This document shows, in pieces, positions 6,941 through 14,864 of a stretch of DNA of 34,932 nucleotides (the stretch's first letter is position 1; every line of letters starts with the position of its first letter). Made by a program: the position numbers and the translations under genes. Below the pieces are notes generated by a model. The model searched no databases, was not told the DNA's origin, and worked only from the letters and a program-made list of their open reading frames with translations. The stretch lies in assembly GCF_018402285.1 (NCBI RefSeq), contig NZ_JAGYJH010000001.1, positions 147,589 through 182,520 on the forward strand, written 5' to 3'. This DNA is from Hyphomonas sp. GTDB taxonomy: Bacteria; Pseudomonadota; Alphaproteobacteria; Caulobacterales; Hyphomonadaceae.

Positions 6941-7921
6941 TCAGGGAGCTTGCCTGGCGGCCGGGCCGGTGACCTCGATCCGGTCGGTCCAGACATGGCC
7001 GCCGAAACCTTCGGGGACCTTTGCGAGCTCGGCGGGGGTGTCGATGCCGGGAGCGCCGTCATTGCCGGTCCCGCCGGGCGTTCCAAACAGGACGATGGTT
7101 GAGCCGGCTGCCGTCATGCGCGCCTCGAATGCCCGGGGCCAGCCCCAGAGGAACGGGGCGTAGTCAACAGGCACGGGCACGATCTGGTTGTGGCAGACCT
7201 CAGGAACGAGACCGGTCCAGCCGGTCAGGGCGTAGCCGACCAGGCAGTCCTTTGCGGAACCCCTGGTGAAATAGGGCATGCCGGGCAAACGGGCGACGGC
7301 GGCTTCACTGGGGACGGGGGCGCCGTAGACGCCCCAGACCTGCGCGCGCCAGCGAGGGTTTTCTTCCAGCATCTCCGCAAGCACCCGGCCCTCGACCGGG
7401 CGGCGGCTCTTGAAGTTGATGAGGAACCTGCCTTCCGGGAAGGCGTCCAGAACTTCGGGAAGCGACTTGATCATGCCCACGCCCTTGCCGCGCAGGGGGA
7501 AGGTATCCCCGCCATCGGCGGTGTAGCCATAGCCGGCGTCGAGTGTGCGGATGAGGCGCATCGGTGTCTGGTTGGTCTGGCCTGCGGCCTGCGTGCGGCA
7601 GTCCAGTGTCCAGTCATGGAAGACGGCGAATTCGCCATCAGGCGTCAGGTGCACATCGATCTCCACGATCTCTGCCCCGGCCTCGAAGGCGGCGGCCATG
7701 GAGGGGAGCGTGTTCTCGATGAAGTCGTGCGTGGGCGGATAGATGCGGATGGCGGTGCAGGTATCGCGTTCCAGGTCTTCGCGGTGGTAGGTCTGGTGGA
7801 CGCCGCGATGAGAGATGAAGCGGGGCGGGCCATCGGAGGCGGGCGGGGTGAAGAGGCTGGTGTTGCGCAGCCAGAGACCGGCCACGAGGACCAGAAGGAC
7901 AATCAGGATTTTCCTCAGCAT
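6941..7921 (-). CDS. Membrane-anchored glycerophosphodiester phosphodiesterase
   Basis: A 326-residue GDPD-family enzyme. Residues 4-19 form an N-terminal hydrophobic anchor or signal. The TIM-barrel motifs follow: HRG at 38-40, ENT at 69-71, EIDVH at 87-91 with the metal-binding Glu/Asp, and HD at 102-103. The family hydrolyses glycerophosphodiesters such as glycerophosphocholine to glycerol-3-phosphate and an alcohol; the anchor places this one on the periplasmic side. A longer-than-usual loop between HRG and ENT (about 30 residues) contains a lone Cys. ATG 7921 has an AGGAG site 7 bases upstream; the frame extending to 8374 antisense to the SDR gene is spurious. It diverges from the SDR gene and may head the leftward GDPD-globin-b561-dioxygenase run. 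Confidence 0.88.
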   Translation of the reverse strand: MLRKILIVLLVLVAGLWLRNTSLFTPPASDGPPRFISHRGVHQTYHREDLERDTCTAIRIYPPTHDFIENTLPSMAAAFEAGAEIVEIDVHLTPDGEFAVFHDWTLDCRTQAAGQTNQTPMRLIRTLDAGYGYTADGGDTFPLRGKGVGMIKSLPEVLDAFPEGRFLINFKSRRPVEGRVLAEMLEENPRWRAQVWGVYGAPVPSEAAVARLPGMPYFTRGSAKDCLVGYALTGWTGLVPEVCHNQIVPVPVDYAPFLWGWPRAFEARMTAAGSTIVLFGTPGGTGNDGAPGIDTPAELAKVPEGFGGHVWTDRIEVTGPAARQAP

Positions 7922-8105
7922 GGACACGCTCCTCGTGTTCTGGTGAGCGCCGGTTTCGCGGGGGAAGACGGCGGGATAAGGGCGGGTTCTGGATTGTTTC
8001 CGGCAGGGCGCGGGCTTTTTGCGATGACGCAGGGTGAAGTCCCCGCCCCGATTGCGCGCGTCTTTGGGCTGGCGCAGGGTGGCCTCAAAAACCGGGAGGA
8101 ACTCA

Positions 8106-8954
8106 ATGAAACATCTGGAAGGAAAGACTGCGTTCGTGACCGGCGCGGCCTCCGGCATCGGCCTTGGCATTGCCACGGCGCTGGCGCAGGCGGGCGTCAA
8201 GGTGATGCTGTGCGACATCGAGACGGCGGCGCTGGAGAAGGCCGTTACCGCCTTGCGCGAGACCAATGCCGATGTTGACGGCGTGGTGGCCGACGTGTCG
8301 CTGAAGGACAATCTGCAGCGCGCGGCCGACGAGACCATCGCGCGATTTGGCAAGGTGCATATCCTCGTCAACAATGCCGGGGTTGGCGGCGGGGGCGACT
8401 ATGGCACCTGGAATGATGCGGGCTGGAACTGGGTGGTGGGGGTGAACCTCATGTCGGTCGTCTGGGGCATCGAGATTTTCGGGCCGCTGATCGAGAGCCA
8501 TGGCGAGGGCGGGCAGATTGTTTCTACCGCGTCGATTGCCGGCATGGTGGCGCTGACCAACCCTGCCTATGATGTGACGAAGTTTGGCGTGGTAGCGCTG
8601 TCGGAAGATTTGCGGCCGAAACTGGCGGCGCGGGGCATTGGCGTCTCGGTGCTCTGCCCCGGCGTGATCCGCACGAACATCGTGGACTCAGGCCGCAATA
8701 TCCCGAGCCGCTTTGCCGGGCAGATCCAGACCACTCCGGTCGAGGGGCCGGGTACGGAAGTTCTCAAAGCCGTGACCGAGGCGATCGCGAGCGGGATTGA
8801 TCCGCTTTATGTCGGCGAGCTGGTGCGCGAGGCGATCGAGAATGACTGGCCGCATATCTTCACCGACATGCAGTTTGAGCCGCATATCGAGGCAAGGTTT
8901 GCGGCGATCAAGCAGGGGTTTGACCGGATACGGGACCGGGTGCCGCGGCACTAA
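8106..8954 (+). CDS. Short-chain dehydrogenase/reductase (SDR)
   Basis: A 282-residue classical SDR. The cofactor motif TGAASGIG (12-19), the NNAG motif (89-92), the catalytic Ser region STASIAG (about 140-146) and YDVTKFG (Tyr155, Lys159) are all present. Asp37 after the second strand (CDIE) suggests preference for NAD over NADP. The family oxidises or reduces alcohols and ketones; the substrate cannot be told. The C-terminal 60 residues resemble those of SDRs acting on bulky hydrophobic substrates, a weak inference. The start has a GGAGGA ribosome site six bases before ATG 8106. It converges with the acyl-CoA dehydrogenase gene, whose end is 8 bp away. Confidence 0.92.
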   Translation: MKHLEGKTAFVTGAASGIGLGIATALAQAGVKVMLCDIETAALEKAVTALRETNADVDGVVADVSLKDNLQRAADETIARFGKVHILVNNAGVGGGGDYGTWNDAGWNWVVGVNLMSVVWGIEIFGPLIESHGEGGQIVSTASIAGMVALTNPAYDVTKFGVVALSEDLRPKLAARGIGVSVLCPGVIRTNIVDSGRNIPSRFAGQIQTTPVEGPGTEVLKAVTEAIASGIDPLYVGELVREAIENDWPHIFTDMQFEPHIEARFAAIKQGFDRIRDRVPRH

Positions 8955-8961
8955 GGCTTCA

Positions 8962-10101
8962 TCATCCCTTCAGCATATCCCGGGAGATGATGACCCGCAT
9001 CACTTCGTTCGTGCCTTCGAGGATCTGGTGGACCCTCAGGTCACGGACGATGCGTTCGACGTGGTAGTCGGCGAGGTAGCCGTAGCCGCCGTGGATTTGC
9101 AGGGCGTCGTTGGCGACCTTGAAGGCGGTGTCGGTGACAAAGCGTTTGGCCATGGCGCACCAGCGGGTGGCGTCGGGGGCTTTGCGGTCGAGGCGCCCGG
9201 CAGCTTCGTAGAGCATCAGGCGGGCAGCCTGGAGCTCGGTTTCCATGTCAGCGAGCTTGAACTGGGTGTTCTGGAACTCGGCGATGGCCTTGCCGAACTG
9301 CTCGCGGTCCTTGGCATAGCTGATGGCTTTGTCCAGCGCGAGGCGCGCCCCGCCCAGCGCGCAGGCAGCGATGTTGAGGCGGCCGCCATCGAGGCCTGCC
9401 ATGGCGAAGCGGAAGCCATGGCCTTCTTCGCCGATGCGATTGGCGGCCGGCACGCGCACGCCGTCGAGGATGACCTGGCGCGTCGGCTGGGATTTCCATC
9501 CCATCTTGCGCTCATTGGCGCCAAATGAGAGACCCGGCGCGTCCTTCTCGATGATGAAGGCGGAGACGCCTTTGGCGCCCTCGTCCGAGGTGCGCGCCAT
9601 CAGGACGTAGACATCGGATGTACCTGCGCCGGAGATGAACTGTTTGGTGCCGGTGATGACGTAATCGTCGCCGTCTTTCACCGCCTTGGTCTTGAGGCTG
9701 GCGGCGTCAGAGCCTGAGCCAGGCTCGGTGAGGCAGTAGGAGGCGATGAGCTCCATTGAGGTGAGGCGGGGCACCCAGGCGGCGCGTTGCTCCTGTGACC
9801 CGAAGGTGTCGATCATCCAGCTCGCCATATTGTGGATGGAGATGAAGGCGGCGGTGGAGACGTCGCCATAGGAGAGCTGTTCGAAGATCAGGGCCGCGTC
9901 TGTGCGCGTCAGGCCGGAGCCGCCAACATCCTCCTTCACATAGATGCCGGCAAATCCGAGTTCGGCGGTCGAGCGGATCACATCGACGGGGAAATGGCTG
10001 TCCCGGTCCCAGGCTTCCGAATGGGGGGCGAGCTTGTCGGCGGCGAATTTGGCGGCCATGTCGGCGATCATCTCTTGTTCTTCGGAGAAGATGAGGCTCA
10101 T
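8962..10101 (-). CDS. Acyl-CoA dehydrogenase, isobutyryl-CoA dehydrogenase type
   Basis: A 379-residue FAD-dependent acyl-CoA dehydrogenase. FAD and substrate motifs ASYCLTEPGSGSDAASL and KQFISGAGTSDVYV and the signature HQILEGTNEVMR are present, with catalytic base Glu362 in LEGTNE. Stretches such as FPVDVIR, VGGSGLTRTD, ISIHNMASWMID and WKSQPTRQVI match human ACAD8, isobutyryl-CoA dehydrogenase, far better than MCAD-type enzymes (recalled comparison). It should oxidise isobutyryl-CoA to methacrylyl-CoA, the second step of valine breakdown, passing electrons to ETF. The start ATG 10101 follows GGGAGC. It diverges from the GNAT gene with 60 bp between starts. The enoyl-CoA hydratase that should act next is not in the window, but the following hydrolase is at 3455. 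Confidence 0.93.
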   Translation of the reverse strand: MSLIFSEEQEMIADMAAKFAADKLAPHSEAWDRDSHFPVDVIRSTAELGFAGIYVKEDVGGSGLTRTDAALIFEQLSYGDVSTAAFISIHNMASWMIDTFGSQEQRAAWVPRLTSMELIASYCLTEPGSGSDAASLKTKAVKDGDDYVITGTKQFISGAGTSDVYVLMARTSDEGAKGVSAFIIEKDAPGLSFGANERKMGWKSQPTRQVILDGVRVPAANRIGEEGHGFRFAMAGLDGGRLNIAACALGGARLALDKAISYAKDREQFGKAIAEFQNTQFKLADMETELQAARLMLYEAAGRLDRKAPDATRWCAMAKRFVTDTAFKVANDALQIHGGYGYLADYHVERIVRDLRVHQILEGTNEVMRVIISRDMLKG

Positions 10102-10161
10102 TGGCGGGGCTCCCGGATTGGCTTAAGTCTTTGGGGCCGCTTGTCGTTTGAGGTCCCTGAT

Positions 10162-10707
10162 ATGTCAATCCGACGCCCTCCTGCCGGGTATGTGATTACC
10201 GGCGCTGCCCGCGAGGAGGTCCCCGCGCTGATCGCCATCGACGTGGCGGCGGGAAGGGTGTTTGAGGGCACAGGCCTTCTGCCCGAGGCGCAGCTGGGCG
10301 ATCATGTGCCAGCCAGGGTGCTGGAAGCTGCCATCGGCGCCGCGCACCTGCATGTGGCGCGGACGGCCAAAGGGGCGCTGGCGGGCTTTGCGATGACCTC
10401 GGTGCGCGAGGGGTGGCTTTATCTCGACCAGATCAGCGTGGACCCGGCGCATGGGCGCGGCGGAGTGGGCAGCGCGCTGATCGGGCGCGTAATGCTGGAA
10501 GCCAAGGACAGGGGCCTTAAGCGCGTGACACTGTCGACCTTCCGCGATCCGCCCTGGAACGGGCCGTTCTATCGCCGGAACGGCTTCCGGGAGCTCCCCC
10601 GGAAGAAGATGGAAAAGTGGATGATCGAGATTGAATCGGTGCAGGATGATCTCGGGCTCAATGTGCGCGACCGGTGTTTCATGGCGCGGCGATTGGGATG
10701 GTTGTGA
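10162..10707 (+). CDS. GNAT-family N-acetyltransferase
   Basis: A 181-residue GNAT enzyme. The acetyl-CoA-binding motif A is clear in YLDQISVDPAHGRGGVGSAL, followed by the beta-5/alpha-4 region RVTLSTFRDPPWNGPFYRRNGF. GNATs transfer an acetyl group from acetyl-CoA to an amine on a small molecule or protein; the substrate is not readable. The PWNGPFYRRNGF form is common in small-molecule GNATs of alphaproteobacteria. ATG 10162 was chosen because upstream sequence in frame is antisense to the acyl-CoA dehydrogenase. The hemB gene follows after 31 bp, so the two probably share a transcript; no functional link is evident. Confidence 0.88.
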   Translation: MSIRRPPAGYVITGAAREEVPALIAIDVAAGRVFEGTGLLPEAQLGDHVPARVLEAAIGAAHLHVARTAKGALAGFAMTSVREGWLYLDQISVDPAHGRGGVGSALIGRVMLEAKDRGLKRVTLSTFRDPPWNGPFYRRNGFRELPRKKMEKWMIEIESVQDDLGLNVRDRCFMARRLGWL

Positions 10708-10738
10708 GGGCGCCGGATTTGGCGCTAGGAGGTATGAC

Positions 10739-11734
10739 ATGACACAGTTTCCCCAAGCCTTTCCCGGCACCCGCATGCGCCGCCTGCGCCAGGCCCCCTG
10801 GGCGCGCAGCCTTGTGAGCGAAAACGTTCTGACCCCGGCAGACCTTGTCTGGGCGGTGTTCGTGCACGATGGCGAGGGGCGGGTGCCTGTCGCCTCCCTG
10901 CCCGGTGTGGACCGCCTCAGCGTGGCGGAAGCGGCCCTCGCCGCCAAGCGCGCCAAGGCGCTCGGCATACCGGCGATCGCGCTGTTTCCCTACATTGGCC
11001 CCGAGGGCAAGGACGCGGACGGCAGCGGCGCGCTTTCCCCCGGGGGCCTTGTACCCCGCGCGCTGAAAGCGATGAAGGACGCCGCGCCGGAGGTGGGCCT
11101 CATCACAGATGTGGCGCTTGATGCGTATACCTCGCATGGGCATGACGGCCTGCTGGACGAGGACGGCAGCATTCCGAATGACGCGACCGTGGAGCGACTT
11201 GTCGAGCAGGCGCTGGTGCATGTCGGCGCGGGGGCCGATGTGGTGGCGCCGTCCGACATGATGGACGGGCGCATCGGCGCGATCCGCTATGCCTTCGAGG
11301 AAGAGGGCTTCACCAATGCGATGATCCTGTCCTATGCGGCGAAATATGCGAGTGGCTTTTACGGGCCTTACCGGGAAGCGATTGGCTCGGCCGCCGCGCT
11401 GAAGGGCGACAAGAAGACGTATCAGCAGGACCCGGCGAATTCCGACGAGGCGCTGCGCGAAGTGGCGCTGGACCTCGCCGAGGGCGCGGACATGGTGATG
11501 GTCAAGCCAGGTCTTCCGTATCTGGACGTTGTGCAGCGCGTCTCGAGCACGTTTGGCGTGCCGACGCTGGCCTATCAGGTGTCGGGCGAATACGCTCAGA
11601 TCATGGCGGCCGCGCAGAATGGCTGGATCGACGGCGACCGCGTGATGATGGAAACTTTGACATGCTTCAAGCGCGCAGGCGCGGCGGGCGTGATCACGTA
11701 TTTTGCGGAGCGGGCGGCGGAGAAGCTGGGCTGA
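10739..11734 (+). CDS. hemB: Porphobilinogen synthase (delta-aminolevulinic acid dehydratase)
   Basis: A 331-residue HemB. The Schiff-base lysines are Lys202 in SYAAKYASGFYGPYREA and Lys256 in MVMVKPGLPYLD. It condenses two 5-aminolevulinate molecules into porphobilinogen in the cytosol, the first common step of haem, chlorophyll and cobalamin synthesis. The metal loop reads DVALDAYTSHGHDG: the three cysteines of zinc-dependent HemB are replaced by Ala/Asp-type residues. This puts it in the Mg-dependent class typical of alphaproteobacteria and Pseudomonas. A strong AGGAGG site (10727-10732) precedes ATG 10739; the ATG at 10734 is out of frame and stops at once. Its stop codon is embedded in the following terminator stem. 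Confidence 0.97.
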   Translation: MTQFPQAFPGTRMRRLRQAPWARSLVSENVLTPADLVWAVFVHDGEGRVPVASLPGVDRLSVAEAALAAKRAKALGIPAIALFPYIGPEGKDADGSGALSPGGLVPRALKAMKDAAPEVGLITDVALDAYTSHGHDGLLDEDGSIPNDATVERLVEQALVHVGAGADVVAPSDMMDGRIGAIRYAFEEEGFTNAMILSYAAKYASGFYGPYREAIGSAAALKGDKKTYQQDPANSDEALREVALDLAEGADMVMVKPGLPYLDVVQRVSSTFGVPTLAYQVSGEYAQIMAAAQNGWIDGDRVMMETLTCFKRAGAAGVITYFAERAAEKLG

Positions 11735-11750
11735 CGCGCAGCCCAGCTTT
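11723..11750 (+). terminator. Terminator hairpin overlapping the hemB stop codon
   Basis: AAGCTGGGCTG (11723-11733) pairs perfectly with CAGCCCAGCTT (11739-11749) around ACGCG. The hemB TGA (11732-11734) is partly inside the stem. The T run is short, so termination may be shared with, or bidirectional for, the convergent FKBP gene ending at 11763. Confidence 0.6.
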
Positions 11751-11762
11751 CAGCAGGTCTCG

Positions 11763-12200
11763 CTACGCCGCTTCTTTAATCGCCACCACTTCAATATCAA
11801 ATGTCAGGTCCTGCCCCGCCAGCGGGTGGTTGGCATCCAGGGTGACGGTCCTGTCATCGGAGGCAACGACGACCACCGGGACAGGCTGGCCAGACTGGGT
11901 CTGCATCTGCAGGCGGGTGCCGACTTCAACAGGGACTTCAGCCGGAATGTCCGCACGCGGAACGTCCTGGCGCATTTCGGGATTGACAGGACCGTAAGCC
12001 TCTTCGCAGGGCACGGTGACGGTCTTCCTGTCGCCGACGGCCATGCCGGGGATGGCGGCATCAAGGCCGGGGATGATCTGGCCGGCGCCGACCTGGAAAG
12101 CGAGCGGGTCGCGGCCCTGCGAGCTGTCGAAGGTGGTGCCATCCTTCAGGGTGCCAGTGTAATGGATGTGTACGGTGTCGCCTTGTTTGACCTGGGTCAT
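11763..12200 (-). CDS. FKBP-type peptidyl-prolyl isomerase, SlyD-like
   Basis: A 145-residue FKBP with the SlyD arrangement. The FKBP half contains VHIHYTGTLKDGTTFDSS and GAGQIIPGLDAAIPGM. An inserted flap domain (about residues 65-120, PEEAYG-type CEEAYGPVNPEM) follows. The return strand NHPLAGQDLTFDIEVV is a SlyD signature. SlyD-type proteins isomerise Xaa-Pro bonds and act as chaperones. This one lacks the His/Cys-rich nickel-binding C-terminal tail of E. coli SlyD, so a nickel-delivery role is unlikely. No signal peptide is seen, so it is cytosolic. ATG 12200 begins exactly at the family start; the frame upstream to 12335 is not homologous. Confidence 0.92.
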   Translation of the reverse strand: MTQVKQGDTVHIHYTGTLKDGTTFDSSQGRDPLAFQVGAGQIIPGLDAAIPGMAVGDRKTVTVPCEEAYGPVNPEMRQDVPRADIPAEVPVEVGTRLQMQTQSGQPVPVVVVASDDRTVTLDANHPLAGQDLTFDIEVVAIKEAA

Positions 12201-12358
12201 GGGAGTTCCAATCTTTTCGGAGGGTGGGGAAACGGAAGGCGGCACGCAGGGCGCGCACGCCAAAGGGCTCTCGTTGCCTAAGGGATGGGGCTCGGCCACA
12301 AGGTTAAGAATTCCTGCGGAGATGTAAACCCGCAAGTCTGCAGGGGTCTGGCTGCGCC

Positions 12359-12793
12359 TTATTCGTCCCAGGTCTGATAATTCTTCCGCATGAAGGCAAC
12401 GCCGTCGGCGACGATCTCTTCCAGAACCGGCATGTTTATGGCGGAAAGCTTGCCCAGATAGAGGCAGCTCTTGCCGGTCTTGTGCGGGCCGAGGCGGGCG
12501 AGCTTTTCGGTGAGGTCGCGGTATCCGGGAAGGATGTAGACGACGGTGTTTGCCTTGCGGGGGCTGAAGCCGGTGAGCATGTGTTCGCCCGAATGGCCGC
12601 TTTCATAGGTGTAGGCGTAGCGGCCAAAGCCGATGATGGATGGCCCCCACATGCAGGCCTTGAGCCCGGTGACCTTTTCGAACCAGGGCAGAAGCATTTC
12701 GGCGTCGCGTTTGCGGGGGCTGTCTTCCAGGGTCGCGATATAGTCCGCCGGGCGTGTCACGGCCGGCTTGGTCTTTGCTTCGTATCTGGCCAC
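12359..12793 (-). CDS. DUF1801 (YdhG/YjbR-like) domain protein
   Basis: A 144-residue cytosolic protein of the DUF1801 family. KRDAEMLLPWFEKVTGLKACMWGPSIIGFGRY, the central ESGHSGEHMLTGFSPRK and the late TGKSCLYLGKLSAIN match the standard form of this small alpha/beta domain. The fold is related to YdhG/YjbR proteins, whose biochemical role is not established. It has no membrane segment. It is the third gene of a leftward operon: the DUF389 stop is 11 bp upstream of its start. About 160 bp separate its end from the FKBP start. Confidence 0.87.
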   Translation of the reverse strand: MARYEAKTKPAVTRPADYIATLEDSPRKRDAEMLLPWFEKVTGLKACMWGPSIIGFGRYAYTYESGHSGEHMLTGFSPRKANTVVYILPGYRDLTEKLARLGPHKTGKSCLYLGKLSAINMPVLEEIVADGVAFMRKNYQTWDE

Positions 12794-12804
12794 TGGTCCC
12801 TCTT

Positions 12805-13818
12805 TCAGTTGCCCAGATCAACGGCCTGGCCGAGATCAAGGAGCAGGATAAGCGCGCCGCAGACAAGTAGGAAGAGGGCTGACAGGCCGGCATTGATCCA
12901 GACCGCGCGGGCAGCGTGTTTCTGCTCGATCCATGTCCGCGGGTGGATCTTGCGCAGGCGGAAGACGATCAGCGCGGAGAGGAGCAGCGCCGCCACATTG
13001 AGGCTGAGCAGGAGCGCGGCCCTGAGCGCCAGCGTGCCCTGGCCGTAGCCGGCGAAGAGCCCGACGGCCGCTGCCGGTGGCAGGAGCGCGGCGGCGACCA
13101 TCACGCCGACAAGCGCAGAGGCGGTTCCGCGCGTGACCGAAAGCGCCGCGGCGCTGCCTGCCGCCATGGCAAGAGCGAGCCCGTCAAGGCGCACTTCGGC
13201 GCGGGACATGAGTTCCCGGCTTTCAAAATCGGGCGGCATCACGAAGGCCAGCAGCAGCGACAGCCCGATCGCGACCGCGATCCCGACATTGAAGGCAATC
13301 AGGCCGCGGCGAATGAGGGCGGTTTCGCCCAATGCGGCGCCCATGGCGAGGCCCATGATCGGCCCGAGCAGCGGGGCAATGACCATGGCGCCGATGACAG
13401 CGGCAACCCCGTCAGACACGAGGCCAATGGCAGCCACGATGGTGGAGAGGGCAACCATGATCACATAGTCCCAGCTCAGCTTGGCGTCGCTGGAGATCTG
13501 GACGTAGAGTTCTTCCCGCGTGTGCTGGGAGCTGGCGGCTTTCTTTTCGTCCTTGGGTTCGGGAAGGCTCGGCAGGGTGAGGTCGAGATCAGCGACGGTG
13601 ACGCGCCAGCCGGAGCGGTCTTCCAGAAGCGACTGGAGATTGTCGAGCAGCGACTGCACCGGCCCGTCGCGCATGATTACCTGGATGAGGCTGCGGTCCT
13701 TCTGTTCGGGCTGGAGGACCACATAGTCGATCGGGTCTGCCGCCTTGACGATCCGGATGGCCGTTTCAAAGGTCTCCCCGCCTGCGGGGATGTGAATGTC
13801 GACACGGCAGATACCCAT
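12805..13818 (-). CDS. DUF389 (TIGR00341-type) integral membrane protein
   Basis: A 337-residue protein. A soluble N-terminal domain (residues 1 to about 110) opens MGICRVDIHIPAGG. A DUF389 membrane domain follows, with about six helices and the conserved DGVAAVIGAMVIAPLLGPIMGLAMGAALG segment and the ALLPPAAAVG segment. The family is found widely in bacteria and archaea with no proven substrate; transport is often suspected. The start codon overlaps the upstream dehydrogenase stop by one base (TGATG), so the two are translationally coupled, and DUF1801 follows after 11 bp. The pairing with a beta-hydroxyacid dehydrogenase may be coincidental. Confidence 0.9.
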   Translation of the reverse strand: MGICRVDIHIPAGGETFETAIRIVKAADPIDYVVLQPEQKDRSLIQVIMRDGPVQSLLDNLQSLLEDRSGWRVTVADLDLTLPSLPEPKDEKKAASSQHTREELYVQISSDAKLSWDYVIMVALSTIVAAIGLVSDGVAAVIGAMVIAPLLGPIMGLAMGAALGETALIRRGLIAFNVGIAVAIGLSLLLAFVMPPDFESRELMSRAEVRLDGLALAMAAGSAAALSVTRGTASALVGVMVAAALLPPAAAVGLFAGYGQGTLALRAALLLSLNVAALLLSALIVFRLRKIHPRTWIEQKHAARAVWINAGLSALFLLVCGALILLLDLGQAVDLGN

Positions 13819-14684
13819 CAGTCAGGCTTCCGGCCCAGGCGGGCAATCAGGCTGGACGTGTCCCAGCGATGGCCGCCCATGGCCTGCACGTCGGCATAGT
13901 ACTGATCGACCTGGGCGGTGAGGGGAAGGCTGGCGCCGTTTTCGCGGGCCGCGTCCAGCGTGATGCGCAGATCCTTGCGCATCCAGTCTACCGCGAAGCC
14001 GAAATCGAACTTGCCGTCGGTCATCGTCTTCCAGCGATTTTCCATCTGCCAGCTCTGGGCCGCGCCGCCGGAGATGGCGGCGATGACCTTTTCTGCGTCG
14101 AGGCCTGCCTTCTCGGCAAAGTGGAGCCCTTCGGCGAGGCCCTGGACGATGCCGGCGATACAGATCTGGTTGACCGATTTGGCGAGTTGGCCGGCGCCGC
14201 TCGGGCCGATCAGCGTGATGGCGCGCGCGAACGCATTCATCACCGGCTCAGCGGCCGCGAAGGGAGCCTCCTCGCCGCCGCACATGAGGGTGAGCTTGCC
14301 ATTGATGGCGCCGGCCTCGCCCCCTGAAACCGGGGCGTCGATGAAATGGGCGCCCTTTGCGCGGCAGCGCTCGGCGAGTTCGCGGGCAAGGGCAGCAGAG
14401 GCAGTGGTATGGTCGATGACGGTCATGCCGGCGCCGAGGCTTGGCTCGAAGGCGTCAAAGACGGCCCGCACGTCCGGGTCATCGCCCAGGCACATCAGGA
14501 CATATTCGGCGCCGAAGACGGCCGAGGCCGGGTCCTTGGCCGCTTCACCTTTGTGGGCGGCGGTCCAGGCGGCGGATTTGGCCGGGGAGCGGTTCCAGAC
14601 GGTGACCTGGTGGCCTGCCCGGGCAAGGTGGCCCGCCATATGGAAGCCCATGACCCCCAGGCCCAGGAATGCGGTACGTGCCAT
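13818..14684 (-). CDS. Beta-hydroxyacid dehydrogenase (3-hydroxyisobutyrate dehydrogenase-like)
   Basis: A 288-residue NAD(P)-dependent enzyme. The Rossmann motif GLGVMG (7-12) and the Asn-Arg-Ser at the end of the second strand (VWNRS) favour NADP. The substrate-binding motif DAPVSGGEAGA and the catalytic Lys in AKSVNQICIAG are present. The family includes 3-hydroxyisobutyrate dehydrogenase (MmsB), tartronate semialdehyde reductase (GarR) and succinic semialdehyde reductases. The KxxNQ active site is closer to GarR/YihU-type members than to classical MmsB (KxxNN), so I withhold the mmsB name even though valine-pathway genes lie nearby. It is the first gene of a coupled operon with DUF389 and DUF1801, and the start has a GGAG site. 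Confidence 0.85.
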   Translation of the reverse strand: MARTAFLGLGVMGFHMAGHLARAGHQVTVWNRSPAKSAAWTAAHKGEAAKDPASAVFGAEYVLMCLGDDPDVRAVFDAFEPSLGAGMTVIDHTTASAALARELAERCRAKGAHFIDAPVSGGEAGAINGKLTLMCGGEEAPFAAAEPVMNAFARAITLIGPSGAGQLAKSVNQICIAGIVQGLAEGLHFAEKAGLDAEKVIAAISGGAAQSWQMENRWKTMTDGKFDFGFAVDWMRKDLRITLDAARENGASLPLTAQVDQYYADVQAMGGHRWDTSSLIARLGRKPD

Positions 14685-14864
14685 GCCAATCTCCTCATGA
14701 ATTCGGGGCCAATTAGAGCGAATTTCATCAAAATCCCACCCCTGGCCGAAGCGTGGCTTTCACCACGACCTGATACACCCACGTCATCCATCAGAAGGAT
14801 TGGACGCAAAAGAGCAATGGCGTATGCCACGACCTCACGGCGGCAGACGGGCAGAAGGCCCGTC

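Noticed and set aside
7190..8278. 362-residue open frame on the plus strand over the GDPD gene
   Set aside because: It opposes the GDPD catalytic motifs and shows no recognisable domain.
13818..14684. Naming the beta-hydroxyacid dehydrogenase mmsB
   Set aside because: The active site reads KxxNQ, closer to GarR/YihU-type members than to classical MmsB; the valine context alone is not enough.
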